Source of the DNA: DATNPX01 sp036702975
Lineage (GTDB): Bacteria; Cyanobacteriota; Vampirovibrionia; Obscuribacterales; Obscuribacteraceae
Direction: 5' to 3'
Assembly (NCBI GenBank): GCA_036702975.1
Contig: DATNPX010000019.1
Span: 20,818 to 84,817, forward strand
Length of the DNA stretch: 64,000 nucleotides
This document shows, in pieces, positions 48,374 to 57,173 of this stretch; the stretch's first letter is position 1, and every line of letters starts with the position of its first letter. The position numbers and the translations under genes were made by a program. Below the pieces are notes generated by a model that worked only from the letters and a program-made list of their open reading frames with translations, had not been told where the DNA came from and did no database searches.

Positions 48374-49025
48374 CGCTAGTCCTCCGTTTCCATCTCTCAA
48401 CGAGATTATACTTTTCAAGAATCGGCATCAGCTTTGTTTCATCTGGTTCCGCCGATTCAATAGCCGAGATGATGTGTATCCAGTCTTTTGATCGGTTGGC
48501 TTGAGCCTTCACTGCGAGAGCGTACTCATACTGGAAAACTCTTGTCGGTACACCCTCAACCCTAATCTCAATAGAATTATTCAGAGCCTCCTGCGACAAT
48601 GCTTCTAATGGACCAGGGACCAAGAACTGCACATCCACACCCTCGATGTTGATATACAAGTCTTTTGTCTCGTACTTAAGCTCTTCCAAGCGCTTGTAGA
48701 TGGGGGCAAGACTAACAAAATCTCCTTGTCCAACTATGTAGCAGAATATGTCCAAATCATCTGTCTTGGCGGGCTGTGAATAATACATCAGGGCAATGGA
48801 GCCGCCGATAGTAGGTCTTCTAATTATCCCTTCATCCTCTAGCTGGTTGATGACCTTCAACGTCGGACCTAGAATCGATACCGGATCATCCACTCGCTTC
48901 CTTGCCTCTTTTCTCGGACGCCCACCCTTCATCCCATTAAGCCGATTGGCCTCATTCTTTGCAGCGCTTCTTACGCTGCCACCGCGCCGTCCCAAAATTT
49001 TGGCTGCTTCTGATTCTCTATTCAT
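48360..49025 (-). CDS. Nucleotidyltransferase (AbiEii/MNT-like) with KGG-type N terminus
   Basis: 221 residues from the ATG at 49025. The N-terminal 45 are basic with AKILGRRGGSVRSAAKNEAN and GMKGGRPRK, like KGG/AT-hook stress domains that bind DNA. Residues 70-200 are a nucleotidyltransferase: GGSIALMYYSQPAKTDDLDI holds the GS...D-x-D signature, followed by DVQFLVPGPLEAL and the helical NRSKDWIHIISAIE region. Related enzymes are toxins of type IV/VII systems or phage-defence AbiE. Operon with the 69-residue gene; a 13-bp-arm palindrome lies in front. Confidence 0.75.
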   Translation of the reverse strand: MNRESEAAKILGRRGGSVRSAAKNEANRLNGMKGGRPRKEARKRVDDPVSILGPTLKVINQLEDEGIIRRPTIGGSIALMYYSQPAKTDDLDIFCYIVGQGDFVSLAPIYKRLEELKYETKDLYINIEGVDVQFLVPGPLEALSQEALNNSIEIRVEGVPTRVFQYEYALAVKAQANRSKDWIHIISAIESAEPDETKLMPILEKYNLVERWKRRTSDESL

Positions 49026-49054
49026 ATGGCTAAATGTCTTGTAAAGGTTCACCT

Positions 49055-49094
49055 GTGCTTATTATAACCCAAGCGATTGGATTATAATAAGCAC
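49055..49094. promoter_or_regulatory. Long inverted repeat in front of the nucleotidyltransferase operon
   Basis: GTGCTTATTATAA (49055-49067) and TTATAATAAGCAC (49082-49094) are perfect 13-bp arms with a 14-bp gap, starting 30 bp before the start codon. Each arm contains a TTATAA(T) sequence that could serve as a -10 box. Strong candidate autoregulatory operator, possibly bound by the enzyme's basic N terminus. Confidence 0.7.
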
Positions 49095-49129
49095 ATCCAA
49101 CTCTTACATTTTCGTCCATCTGTCTTTTG

Positions 49130-49420
49130 TCAATTGGTTTTCTTCTTCGGTCCACAGTTTTGCTCCGTCAAGGTTCTTTTATCGTTGAAAACACGTTGAT
49201 TAATACTGATCACAAAACAACCCATAGGGGACAATAAAGTCAACGTTAGCGGCTGGTCAGCAGCACCGCCCCCGATGGCAAGCGTTGGAGAGGCTTTAAG
49301 ACCTCTTCTTTTTAAGTCATTCAATGCTTCAAGCCACGATTGCTCGCTTTCGCGATAGCCATCGACGATGGTCAAGAGTTCCTTCTCTCCGCGTTTCGTC
49401 GCACCAATGACGACGAGCAT
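49130..49420 (-). pseudogene. IS256-family (mutator) transposase relic
   Basis: 97 codons that match the middle of IS256-type transposases: MLVVIGATKRGEKELLTIVD, then GYRESEQSWLEALNDLKRRG and LAIGGGA, the last being the VGDGA motif with the catalytic Asp changed to Gly. Sequence after that motif no longer resembles a transposase, and the N-terminal part is missing. Short traces upstream to about 49470 may belong to it in another frame. No terminal inverted repeats seen. Dead mobile-element fragment between the nucleotidyltransferase operon and the glycosyltransferase genes. Confidence 0.8.
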
Positions 49421-49625
49421 TTTTCAGCTCAACGACTGTATCTTCCTTCATTAGGCGTATTTCCTTCTCTTTAGCGATTGAAAGAATACGCACTTATTTC
49501 AATTTTTCAAAACACAACTTCTGGCAAAAGCTCCGATTCGTCTGCCTTGGAGCGAATTAACCCCCTTGGCGAATTGGTTCTTGACATAATGTGGTTTTGG
49601 CGCCACCGAAGACGCGGTCCACTTT

Positions 49626-50612
49626 ATGACAGCTTTTTTAAGGTCTGGAATCTCTGTTGTAATTCCTGTCTACAACTCCGCTGGTATGCTCAAGACTCTC
49701 GTTGAGTCAATCAAGTCTGAATTGGTACTATTTTGTGCAGATTTTGAAGTCATCCTTGTAAACGACGGCAGCATAGATGCAAGCTGGAATGTCATCTCAA
49801 GCTTAGTACAAGAGCACAAATGGCTTCGAGCAATGAATCTGATGCGTAACTATGGGCAGAATAACGCCCTGTTGTGTGGCATTCGAGCTGCGAGATTTGA
49901 TGTGACGGTCACGATGGATGACGATCTACAACATCCGCCTGCAGCCATAAAGTTAATGGTAGCGAAGTTGCTTAGCGAAGGGCTAGATGTTGTCTACGGC
50001 CGGCCAATAAAAGAGGAGCACGGTCTATTACGAGATAGTGCTTCGGTTATGACAAAAGTAGTAATAAAGCATGCTCTAGGCGTCGGAAATGCTCCTGACG
50101 TTTGCTCGTTCCGCGCATTCAAAACCAAGCTTCGCAAGGCTTTCGATAAATTCCATTCGCCCTTTATAAATACGGATGTTCTGTTGTCGTGGGGAGCTTC
50201 TAAGCTCGGGGTCGTTTTCGTTGAACATCAAGCGCGCACTTTCAATACCTCAAACTATACCTTTCGAAAGTTGGTCAATCATGCGGTCAACTTACTGACG
50301 GGATTCAGCACGCTACCGCTTCAATTTGCTAGCGTGTATGGCATTTTCCTGATTGGATTTGGCATTCTTCTTCTTGCTTATGTCGTAGTCAAGTTTCTTG
50401 TCTATCCCATTAACGTCCCGGGCTTTCCATTTCTAGCCTCCATCATAATTATCTTCTCTGGCGCGCAATTAATGGCTCTGGGCATCATTGGTGAATATGT
50501 TGGACGAATCTACACTCGCACAATGGACCGTCCACCGTACATACTTGATGAAACGCTGGATAATTCTTCCAACTATTCAAACTATGAATTGCAAAGTATT
50601 GTTCAAGACTGA
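49626..50612 (+). CDS. Family-2 glycosyltransferase with two C-terminal membrane helices
   Basis: 328 residues. GT-A domain: ISVVIPVYNSAGMLKTLVES, VNDGSIDASW, MRNYGQNNALLCGI and the D-x-D motif in TMDDDLQHPP. Two hydrophobic helices at about 232-258 and 265-290. This is the DPM1/ArnC/GtrB layout: it moves a sugar from a nucleotide donor to a polyprenyl phosphate at the membrane inner face. It precedes a large GT-C-like membrane protein (50675), the usual next-step enzyme, so they probably act together. Confidence 0.93.
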   Translation: MTAFLRSGISVVIPVYNSAGMLKTLVESIKSELVLFCADFEVILVNDGSIDASWNVISSLVQEHKWLRAMNLMRNYGQNNALLCGIRAARFDVTVTMDDDLQHPPAAIKLMVAKLLSEGLDVVYGRPIKEEHGLLRDSASVMTKVVIKHALGVGNAPDVCSFRAFKTKLRKAFDKFHSPFINTDVLLSWGASKLGVVFVEHQARTFNTSNYTFRKLVNHAVNLLTGFSTLPLQFASVYGIFLIGFGILLLAYVVVKFLVYPINVPGFPFLASIIIIFSGAQLMALGIIGEYVGRIYTRTMDRPPYILDETLDNSSNYSNYELQSIVQD

Positions 50613-50674
50613 AGGACAATTTCGTTGGCAAAAACACAATCAACTTTGCACCAGCGTCCGCTTCGGTGCTTCTA

Positions 50675-53098
50675 ATGATGACTAGTCTGGATTCGATTGA
50701 TCATTCAGACCAATCCAGCGTTGGAGTCAAGCCTCCACCACTAGGGCTGATCGAGAAAATTTGGTCGGTTGTCGCGTGCAATCCCAAATTACACACGGTA
50801 ATTCTCGTGGTGTTGCCTTGTTGCTGTTTTTTCCGGACCCTCGGAAGCTACTTCATTGCAGATGACTTTCCCGAAATTGCCTATATTTCAGGCGTTTTTC
50901 ACGGACGGACTGATCTGTTTTTTAGCAATTTTACAGGCAACTACATGCAAGTGTCCGGCATGAAGGTCTACAGACCAGGCATGTTCCTGACAATGGTGAT
51001 TGATTTCCTTTGTTACGGTGCCAAGGCATGGGGCTACCTTCTTACTAATTCCCTTTACTTTACTGGTGATGTTGTTGCACTGTATTTTCTATGTAGATCT
51101 CTCACCAAGAATTGGCCGCTCAAGAACTCCGCTCTATTTGCCTTGTTCTCAGCAGCTTTTTTTGCCGTCAATCCGCTTCACTGTGAGACCATCTCGTGGA
51201 TGGTGGGAAGGGGTGATCCCATTTCCGCGTTCTTCTATTTGCTGTCACTGGTATTTTTTGTTCATTCTTTATCCAAACCAGGCATTGCCCTAAAAACTGC
51301 TAGCCTTGCCCTATTCGCGATAGCGCTTTCTATTAAGGAAATGCCTGTGGCGTTACCCGTTGTCACTTCGGTTTTGCCTGTCTTTTGGTTAAACGACACC
51401 ACTACTCGGAAGCGACTAGCAGCTGCCTTTCGGTTTAGTCTTCCATTTTGGATTACTGTTGCAGTCTATTTCGTCATTCGCTATCTGTGTCTTGGCACTA
51501 TAGGCGGTGGCTACGTCGGTGGGGTTGGAGCTCAGCAATTATCCGCGATGCTTCGCCATTGGGCTGATCTAGATACCATCCAGCGCATGTTCATTCCTGT
51601 TACACAAGAACTGGCAACTCAGTCGGTACTTTCCTTGTCAGCCCTTCGCGCGCTTAACATCGTGGCGGTTTCATTAGCCTGTCTTCGACTGCTGTCGGGG
51701 TGTTGGAGCTGGCGTTGGACATGTCTTATGGCGGTGTTGCTTTTTACAACCGCTGTGCCGATCTTTCAGCTTTGGGGAATAGGACCCAACTTAGAAGGCG
51801 GAAGATTCTATTTTTATCTTTCGTTGCCACTGAGCATGTTGTTACCGCTCATGCTCTTTCACCCGCAAGAAAACCAATCCCCAATTTTTGGAATCTTAAA
51901 GGCCGCCATTAATCCAGGCAAGTATGGTTTAGCGCTCACAGTTTTCAGCATTTTTATTCAAATAGCGCTGGTTGCACTGCTTGGTCGAACTACGTCGAAA
52001 ACGAACATGTTGTGGGTGCACGCAGGCAAAGAAGACTTTCATCTCGCGCAGGAATGCCAAAAGCTTGCGAGCCAGACAAACAAGGAGAAACGAATTCTAG
52101 TTCTTGGAATTCCTGACGATTATCATGGAGCGCATTTGATCCTCAATTCCACAATGTTTAATGAAATGCTCAGACCGCCGTTTGTTCAAAACGCAGTGGC
52201 CGACCGCTTTTTAACAACGATGCCTTTCATGTACGGACCAGAACAATACGTGAACGGTACCAGGCTAAAGGAGTTGTTGTCGGCCCCTAATGTTGTTGGA
52301 CCATACGTGTGGCTGCGAGACAAAGAGAAGTTTCAGAAAGTAGACTTACTATGTACGGCGCACCATGCTGACTGTATTCTCGTGCCGCCGGCCATCTATT
52401 CCACTCCATATGTGCGAAAGGACCGTCACGCCTCGCAGCTTTATTCGGTATTTCTCGACAATTTAGACATAGATCCGTTAGCAATAGATTCTATTGAGCT
52501 TGAACTTGATACCAAACAGTCATCGGACGAACCTCTGAAGGTCTACTGGAATGGGGAGCTACCAATCTCAGACGAAGCGAAAGATGATTTTCATGCCGAG
52601 CAATTTCTTAAAAGTGCTCGTGCAAAAAGTATTACGGTGCGCCTGGGCCATTATTGGCGATGGTATGCGTGCGGTCGAATAAAGTCGATCGAACTTGTCT
52701 TTCCGCACGCAGAAGAATACCAAATACGAAGCATTCGACTTCTTCCGCCTTCGGTCAGTGCCCCGGTTTTGACGCTTAAATCTGGCAACAAATACACGAC
52801 TGAAATCTCCTCGAAACCAATTGAACTCTCTCTGGACGCAGGTCATGTTCCAGGTGTGGCTTCCTTGCAATTGGAGATTGGTAAAGGTAATTACTTTTTC
52901 GATAATTTCCAGGGCAAGGACGAGCAAGAAGCCGTAGCTTTCAAATTACCACTGTCAGCGAGCTCCAAGTCCTTCTCTTTAGATAGCTCAAGCAAGTACT
53001 TCCCATATCCCGGCTACTACCAAGTCCGGCTTCGCTGTCTTGATCAACACGGCATTCCCGTCGGCGAGTACTCGGATCCAGTCTCTCTTTGGCGTTAG
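50675..53098 (+). CDS. Large polytopic membrane protein, GT-C glycosyltransferase-like
   Basis: 807 residues. N-terminal 430 carry about eleven membrane helices; the first loop has YFIADDFPEIAYISG, the acidic DD motif expected in GT-C enzymes using polyprenyl-phosphate sugars, and a following HGRTDLFFSN. The C-terminal 380 residues form a soluble, beta-rich domain of unknown type (CRLKSIELVF-like strands, GYYQVRLRCLDQHGIPVGEY at the end). Likely transfers a sugar outside the membrane with the GT2 enzyme just upstream. Start codon uncertain (several near 50666-50678). Confidence 0.75.
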   Translation: MMTSLDSIDHSDQSSVGVKPPPLGLIEKIWSVVACNPKLHTVILVVLPCCCFFRTLGSYFIADDFPEIAYISGVFHGRTDLFFSNFTGNYMQVSGMKVYRPGMFLTMVIDFLCYGAKAWGYLLTNSLYFTGDVVALYFLCRSLTKNWPLKNSALFALFSAAFFAVNPLHCETISWMVGRGDPISAFFYLLSLVFFVHSLSKPGIALKTASLALFAIALSIKEMPVALPVVTSVLPVFWLNDTTTRKRLAAAFRFSLPFWITVAVYFVIRYLCLGTIGGGYVGGVGAQQLSAMLRHWADLDTIQRMFIPVTQELATQSVLSLSALRALNIVAVSLACLRLLSGCWSWRWTCLMAVLLFTTAVPIFQLWGIGPNLEGGRFYFYLSLPLSMLLPLMLFHPQENQSPIFGILKAAINPGKYGLALTVFSIFIQIALVALLGRTTSKTNMLWVHAGKEDFHLAQECQKLASQTNKEKRILVLGIPDDYHGAHLILNSTMFNEMLRPPFVQNAVADRFLTTMPFMYGPEQYVNGTRLKELLSAPNVVGPYVWLRDKEKFQKVDLLCTAHHADCILVPPAIYSTPYVRKDRHASQLYSVFLDNLDIDPLAIDSIELELDTKQSSDEPLKVYWNGELPISDEAKDDFHAEQFLKSARAKSITVRLGHYWRWYACGRIKSIELVFPHAEEYQIRSIRLLPPSVSAPVLTLKSGNKYTTEISSKPIELSLDAGHVPGVASLQLEIGKGNYFFDNFQGKDEQEAVAFKLPLSASSKSFSLDSSSKYFPYPGYYQVRLRCLDQHGIPVGEYSDPVSLWR

Positions 53099-53130
53099 GA
53101 TCTATCTAGCAGTCATTTGGTATCGTCTTC

Positions 53131-53198
53131 AAAAAAGCTCACATCACAAGATGTGGTCGCCGAATGGGTACATACAGATTTCCAGCATAGCTTTCGAC
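53131..53198. repeat. 3' flank repeat of the SRPBCC gene
   Basis: Shares about 85% identity by eye with 47952-48020. Contains CAGATTTCCAGCATAGCTTT in both copies. Marks the border of the duplicated segment. Confidence 0.65.
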
Positions 53199-53224
53199 CA
53201 AACGCCATCTTGTTTGCAGAAGAA

Positions 53225-53746
53225 CTAGCTTTGGCAAGCTCGATTGAGATTTTCGAGACCCTTTTCGAAATCTTTGCCAATCATCTTGTCCATATCGATG
53301 AACGTGCTCATAGCCTTGGACATCAGGTTCGCTTCTCCTGTCATCGTCCAGCTTAAACGCGTGTTGGCGCCTTCCGGAGTGAGTTTGAATTCAGTTGTGT
53401 TGTGCCCTTCAAAAGGTTTGATGAAATCCAATTTGAGGATGATTAGAGTGTTTTGATCAGCAGTCAAAATTTCCATTTTGCCTTCACCTACGTTCTTATC
53501 GCCAAACCATTCATAGATGGCGCCGACTCCGCTCTCTGCACCGCTGTATACGCGCTTCATTTGTGGATCTTTGTCTTCCCAGGGGGACCAGCGAGTCCAT
53601 TGGTGGAAATCTTCAAGTAGTGGGAAGATGACGTCTGGTGCGGCGTTGATGACGGACTCTCGATGAATTTTTAGGGTGTTTGGCTTCGTGGAAGCGTATG
53701 CTAGGAAGCCAGCGATGAGTAATATGGGGGCTAGGAAGTAGAACAT
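53225..53746 (-). CDS. SRPBCC/polyketide-cyclase-type protein with membrane anchor
   Basis: 173 residues: one N-terminal membrane helix (MFYFLAPILLIAGFLAY) then a START-like SRPBCC domain, INAAPDVIFPLLEDFHQWTR, WSPWEDKDPQMKRVYSGAES, NTTEFKLTPEGANTRLSWTM and a final amphipathic helix. Such proteins bind small hydrophobic ligands in a deep cavity; the ligand is unknown. Intact, whereas two partial copies are decayed (47952-48049 and 54524-54890). Confidence 0.88.
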   Translation of the reverse strand: MFYFLAPILLIAGFLAYASTKPNTLKIHRESVINAAPDVIFPLLEDFHQWTRWSPWEDKDPQMKRVYSGAESGVGAIYEWFGDKNVGEGKMEILTADQNTLIILKLDFIKPFEGHNTTEFKLTPEGANTRLSWTMTGEANLMSKAMSTFIDMDKMIGKDFEKGLENLNRACQS

Positions 53747-53840
53747 GAGCTAGTCCTCGTGGATTTGCCGTCAGTATACTCTTATTCGGTACACCGTTTG
53801 ATACTTTGCGCTGGTGTCGGACGCGCGCTTGCAGATCTAA

Positions 53841-53960
53841 AATGCTTCAGTGTGAGAAAAATTTGCACGCTTGAATCCGATGCCGTTTTTGATTTGGAGC
53901 TTTATACTTTGCCGCGCCGCTTTGACTATTGGCAGCGAGCTATAGACAAACTTGCAAACT
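53841..53960 (+). pseudogene. Remnant of the 3' end of the TPR-like gene
   Basis: 53841-53960 resembles 56108-56222: GAGAAAAATTTGC-CGCTTGAATCCGA, then CTTGCCGCGC and ATTGGCAGC are shared. That is the C-terminal codons (CEKNLRA) and 3' flank of the gene at 55442. About 75% identity by eye, with indels. No gene remains. Confidence 0.55.
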
Positions 53961-53974
53961 TGTAAGTATCTATC

Positions 53975-54493
53975 CTAAGGTTCTTCGAATTTCATCACGG
54001 TAAATTGTCTGACTATTTCTTCATGATTAGCGATTGAGGAGTATAGGCGTTTTAAGCTAGGCAAATCAGGCGCGAGTTGCTGTACGCGATCGGCGTATTC
54101 TTTCGCGAGAGATATGTCGGACATATTGGCTTGGTAGGCGGCACTAAGAAGCACATTGATATTGGATGGATCTTCAGCGACCTTGTTTCGCCACAAGTCG
54201 GTTATCTGTTCATATGGGCTTCCCGGAGCCCGAGAAACGCGGAAAAAACCACGTCTTAAGAATTCCAAATCGGGATATCTGTCAATAAACCAAAAAATGA
54301 GTTCATGGTATCGATGGCGACTGTCAATGCTTACAGTATGAGCAACATAGTAGCCTAGTAGTTGAAGTCGCTCTTTGTAGCTGTCATCTTTCAACAAACA
54401 CTCTAGCTCGAGAGCGTCTTTGTTCGACATTGAATGACCAGAACGAACCCAGTTGTCTAGCTCCTCTGGGTCCCTTTCGTAGATCGGATTCAT
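53975..54493 (-). CDS. Hypothetical helical-repeat protein
   Basis: 172 residues from the ATG at 54493 (GGAGGTG upstream). Mostly helical: DALELECLLKDDSYKERLQL, HELIFWFIDRYPDLEFLRRG, NINVLLSAAYQANMSDISLA and AKEYADRVQQLAPDLPSLKR, the last like a single TPR unit. A similar style to rolling TPR/SEL1 proteins but no clear family. Lies inside the duplicated and decayed zone yet looks intact. Confidence 0.55.
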   Translation of the reverse strand: MNPIYERDPEELDNWVRSGHSMSNKDALELECLLKDDSYKERLQLLGYYVAHTVSIDSRHRYHELIFWFIDRYPDLEFLRRGFFRVSRAPGSPYEQITDLWRNKVAEDPSNINVLLSAAYQANMSDISLAKEYADRVQQLAPDLPSLKRLYSSIANHEEIVRQFTVMKFEEP

Positions 54494-54523
54494 TGTCTCT
54501 AACACCTCCTAATCAATACTACC

Positions 54524-54890
54524 GTGGCCTTGGACCCTTTTCGAAATCTTGCCAATCATCTTGTCCATGTCGGTGAACGTGCTCATGACCTTGGACATCC
54601 GGTTCGCTTCTCCGGTCATCGTCCAGCCTAAGCGCGTGTCGGCGCCTTTTGGAGTGAGTTTGAATTCAGTTGCGGTGGCCTTCAAAAGGTTTGATGAAAT
54701 CCAATTTGAGAATGATTAGAGTGTTTTGGTCAGCAGTCAAAATTTCCATTTTGCCTTCACCTACGTTCTTATCGCCAAACCATTCATTCATAGATCACCT
54801 TTCTCCGCACCGCTATAGACGCGCTTCATTTGTGGATCTTTGTCTTCCCATGGCGGCCAGCGAGTCCATTGGTGGAAATCCCAAATGCTT
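54524..54890 (-). pseudogene. Decayed second copy of the SRPBCC gene
   Basis: Matches 53258-53615 over some 360 bp at high identity by eye (shared GGTTCGCTTCTCCTGTCATCG-like stretches), but with several indels: the TTGTGTTGTGCCC region is altered to TTGCGGTGG, and a CATT repeat disrupts the strand near 54780. N- and C-terminal ends are missing. From 54890 to 55441 no gene is seen. Confidence 0.75.
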
Positions 54891-55441
54891 CAGCGGGCGC
54901 TTAGGGATGCCGGAGCTGAATCGTATTCAGGCTATAGACTATAGAAACTTACTGTCTCGAGTACGTGATAGCAGCGCCTTCTATACTGTTGTTTGCTTCA
55001 ACAAAAATTCAGGCACAACCTTTGCAACTCTTGAATTACTCTACCGCCTAAGTCTTCATCACGGATTAGCACAATGCCCCTGTGCCACACGCTTGCACAC
55101 TCACGCAGAGGTATACAAGGACCAAGGAATGAACGGCTTTGTAGGAGGCGCGGTAGGAGAGGCTGGCCGGATTTACAGCAATGCTCGACAGACTTTATGT
55201 CTCTAGCGAATACATTGGAATAAGACACTCGTTGCAAAATTGTGACTTGCCGAATTCATGCTCGATAAGGTATAGAGGTCATTAGTGACATTTGTGCAAG
55301 GAATCGGAAGAAGCTGGTTTGAAAAGATTTGATTTACTCTACATTTCGGAACACGATATGTAGAGTACTTCTTTGGGCCATGAACAAATTTAGGAATCGT
55401 GTCTAGAATCAGCAATATCGGTCCACAACGGAGAGACGATC

Positions 55442-56137
55442 TTGGAGCGATTCACAAACGACTTCGATAGTTGTGTTCAACAGGCAGTGGATGAGTTCAC
55501 CAATCATGGTACGGACACCACAGTTACTGAAACCAAAATCAACAGTTATCTGGCAGCGACTGATGGGAAGTCTCCTTTGGATCGGGTCTGCAGGTTGAAT
55601 CTGTTGGCCATGGGATGCGCAGATTATGGTTGGGATGCTATGTCTTCGGTGTATAAGCATATAACTCGAACAGAGCCACCTGAAGATCAACTTCCTGCGT
55701 TGATAGTCTGGCAATCTGCTGGCTTTCAGTATCTTGTATCCAAACGCCTCACGTTTGAAGAGCGGTACCGTGTAGCAATTGAACTGCAGCATGTTCTCGA
55801 CCTCGCGCTCGAGGTTTCTCCCAGAAATGGTGGATTGGCAAGCTCGTACGGTGAGCTCTATCTGGAGCATCCCTTGCGAATGGGCGATGAGCGTTCACAT
55901 CTGGAAAAGGCTTTAGAGTGGTTCAAGAAAGCTGATGAATGGAGTCACGAAGTTCCTGACCAAGCACACTCAGCCCTGTCACTGCTAGCTGAAACGCACG
56001 CTCACCTGCATCAGTGGCAAGACGCGCTTACCGCGTATAAAAGGCTGCGCGATTTGCATCTGATTCTTGCAGACGGAGAGACGTGCGCTGATATTGATCG
56101 ACATATAAAAGAGTGCGAGAAAAATTTGCGTGCTTGA
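55442..56137 (+). CDS. TPR-like helical protein
   Basis: 231 residues; TTG start at 55442 with GGAGAG upstream. Helical throughout: RVAIELQHVLDLALEVSPRN, SHLEKALEWFKKADEWSHEV, HSALSLLAETHAHLHQWQDA and LTAYKRLRDLHLILADGETC, the third and fourth helices being TPR-type. No signal peptide. Probably a protein-binding scaffold. Its 3' end and flank have a decayed duplicate at 53841-53960. A convergent Cys-rich gene follows. Confidence 0.65.
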   Translation: MERFTNDFDSCVQQAVDEFTNHGTDTTVTETKINSYLAATDGKSPLDRVCRLNLLAMGCADYGWDAMSSVYKHITRTEPPEDQLPALIVWQSAGFQYLVSKRLTFEERYRVAIELQHVLDLALEVSPRNGGLASSYGELYLEHPLRMGDERSHLEKALEWFKKADEWSHEVPDQAHSALSLLAETHAHLHQWQDALTAYKRLRDLHLILADGETCADIDRHIKECEKNLRA

Positions 56138-56238
56138 ATCCGACGCGCCTTTGAACTTTGGGGCTTTGCAGCTTGCCGCGCAGTTCCACAAATTGGCAGC
56201 TCAGTATCGACAAATCTTGTTTACGGCTTCGTGGAGCG

Positions 56239-56715
56239 TTATATTGGAACTCCGGCTGCACCTTTTGTAAGAAGGAGCCAAAGGACGATTCCTGCGCCTA
56301 CCAACCAAGGAGTCAAAGAGTCATCAGACTTTGTTCTGCTACCACCTGGTTCCGTCCCTGGTTGTGTATCTGGTTTAGTGTTGTTGCACTTTGCCCACGT
56401 TTTGGAGCCCGGGAATGATCCATAAAAGGGTCCACGCGTAGGGTTCTTCACAGCCGATCGACATGCGTTATAGATCGTAGCGCAACAGGAGCTCGAGTGA
56501 TATTGTGTGCACTTCTCCTCCATTTCCTTGCAACAATCGTCATCGGTGCAGCAGCGATAGACTTTGTTGCAATCGTGTCCTGTCGGGTTGTCAGCGGTGA
56601 TCAGAAAGCGCGCAAAATTGCGGTGTTTAATGCGCACCGGCGAGCAACGTTGCGCAGCCGTTGCCGAAGATTTGCCGGTGCCGGGCGTCATAGATTTCTC
56701 GTGCCTGTAAAACAC
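56239..56715 (-). CDS. Cysteine-rich protein with C-terminal membrane helix
   Basis: Up to 158 residues; start uncertain (56715 or 56691). Residues 44-95 contain eleven cysteines: CNKVYRCCTDDDCCKEMEEK and CTQYHSSSCCATIYNAC, suggesting disulphides and an exported location. The C terminus is a single membrane helix (LVGAGIVLWLLLTKGAAGV). Upstream residues RFLITADNPTGHD resemble the end of Rhs-repeat cores, so this may be the displaced tip of an Rhs-type protein; weak. Confidence 0.45.
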   Translation of the reverse strand: MFYRHEKSMTPGTGKSSATAAQRCSPVRIKHRNFARFLITADNPTGHDCNKVYRCCTDDDCCKEMEEKCTQYHSSSCCATIYNACRSAVKNPTRGPFYGSFPGSKTWAKCNNTKPDTQPGTEPGGSRTKSDDSLTPWLVGAGIVLWLLLTKGAAGVPI

Positions 56716-56759
56716 TTATTGGCTACCACAGCAGACTGGAACGTGAATGCGGCATAGCT

Positions 56760-57173
56760 GGATGAAGAATCACAGACCTGGCAACAAAAAACGGCGATGA
56801 AATCAATCACCGCCGCCTTTGGATTTAAGTTGAACTTACTAGGTCGCTTTCCTGGAGTGCTTTTGCGCTCGCCGCTCTTTAGCTTTTAATGCCGCGCAGT
56901 TGCTGTGTGTAAACAATGTAGTGGCACCCGAACGTCGGACCAAAATGTTAGTTATTTAAGAGACTAACTGCTTGAATAGCTTCTGTTTGTAGTGGTACTT
57001 GATATGATACCGTCGCGTCAATAGCTTTTTGTTGGTTTTCCTCCCAAATAGTGCCTTGCGATACACCTTTCAAGAATCGTTCAAGATCAAAGTAGAACGG
57101 CAATCCGACATGAAGGATCCCAATTTTAGACTTTTAGACTCACTAATTAGATTACTCTTAGAACGGACATCAA
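56760..57173. other. Intergenic region, 414 bp
   Basis: No frame of interest. A CGGCG...CGCCG pairing at about 56795-56813 may form a weak hairpin at the border of the Cys-rich gene. Otherwise nothing is recognised. Confidence 0.35.

Noticed and set aside
48071..48379. 102-codon plus-strand frame
   Set aside because: Antisense shadow of the small protein at 48164; the minus-strand gene has the better start and operon context.
54670..55206. 178-codon plus-strand frame across the decayed SRPBCC copy
   Set aside because: Antisense to sequence homologous to a real gene; no ribosome site.
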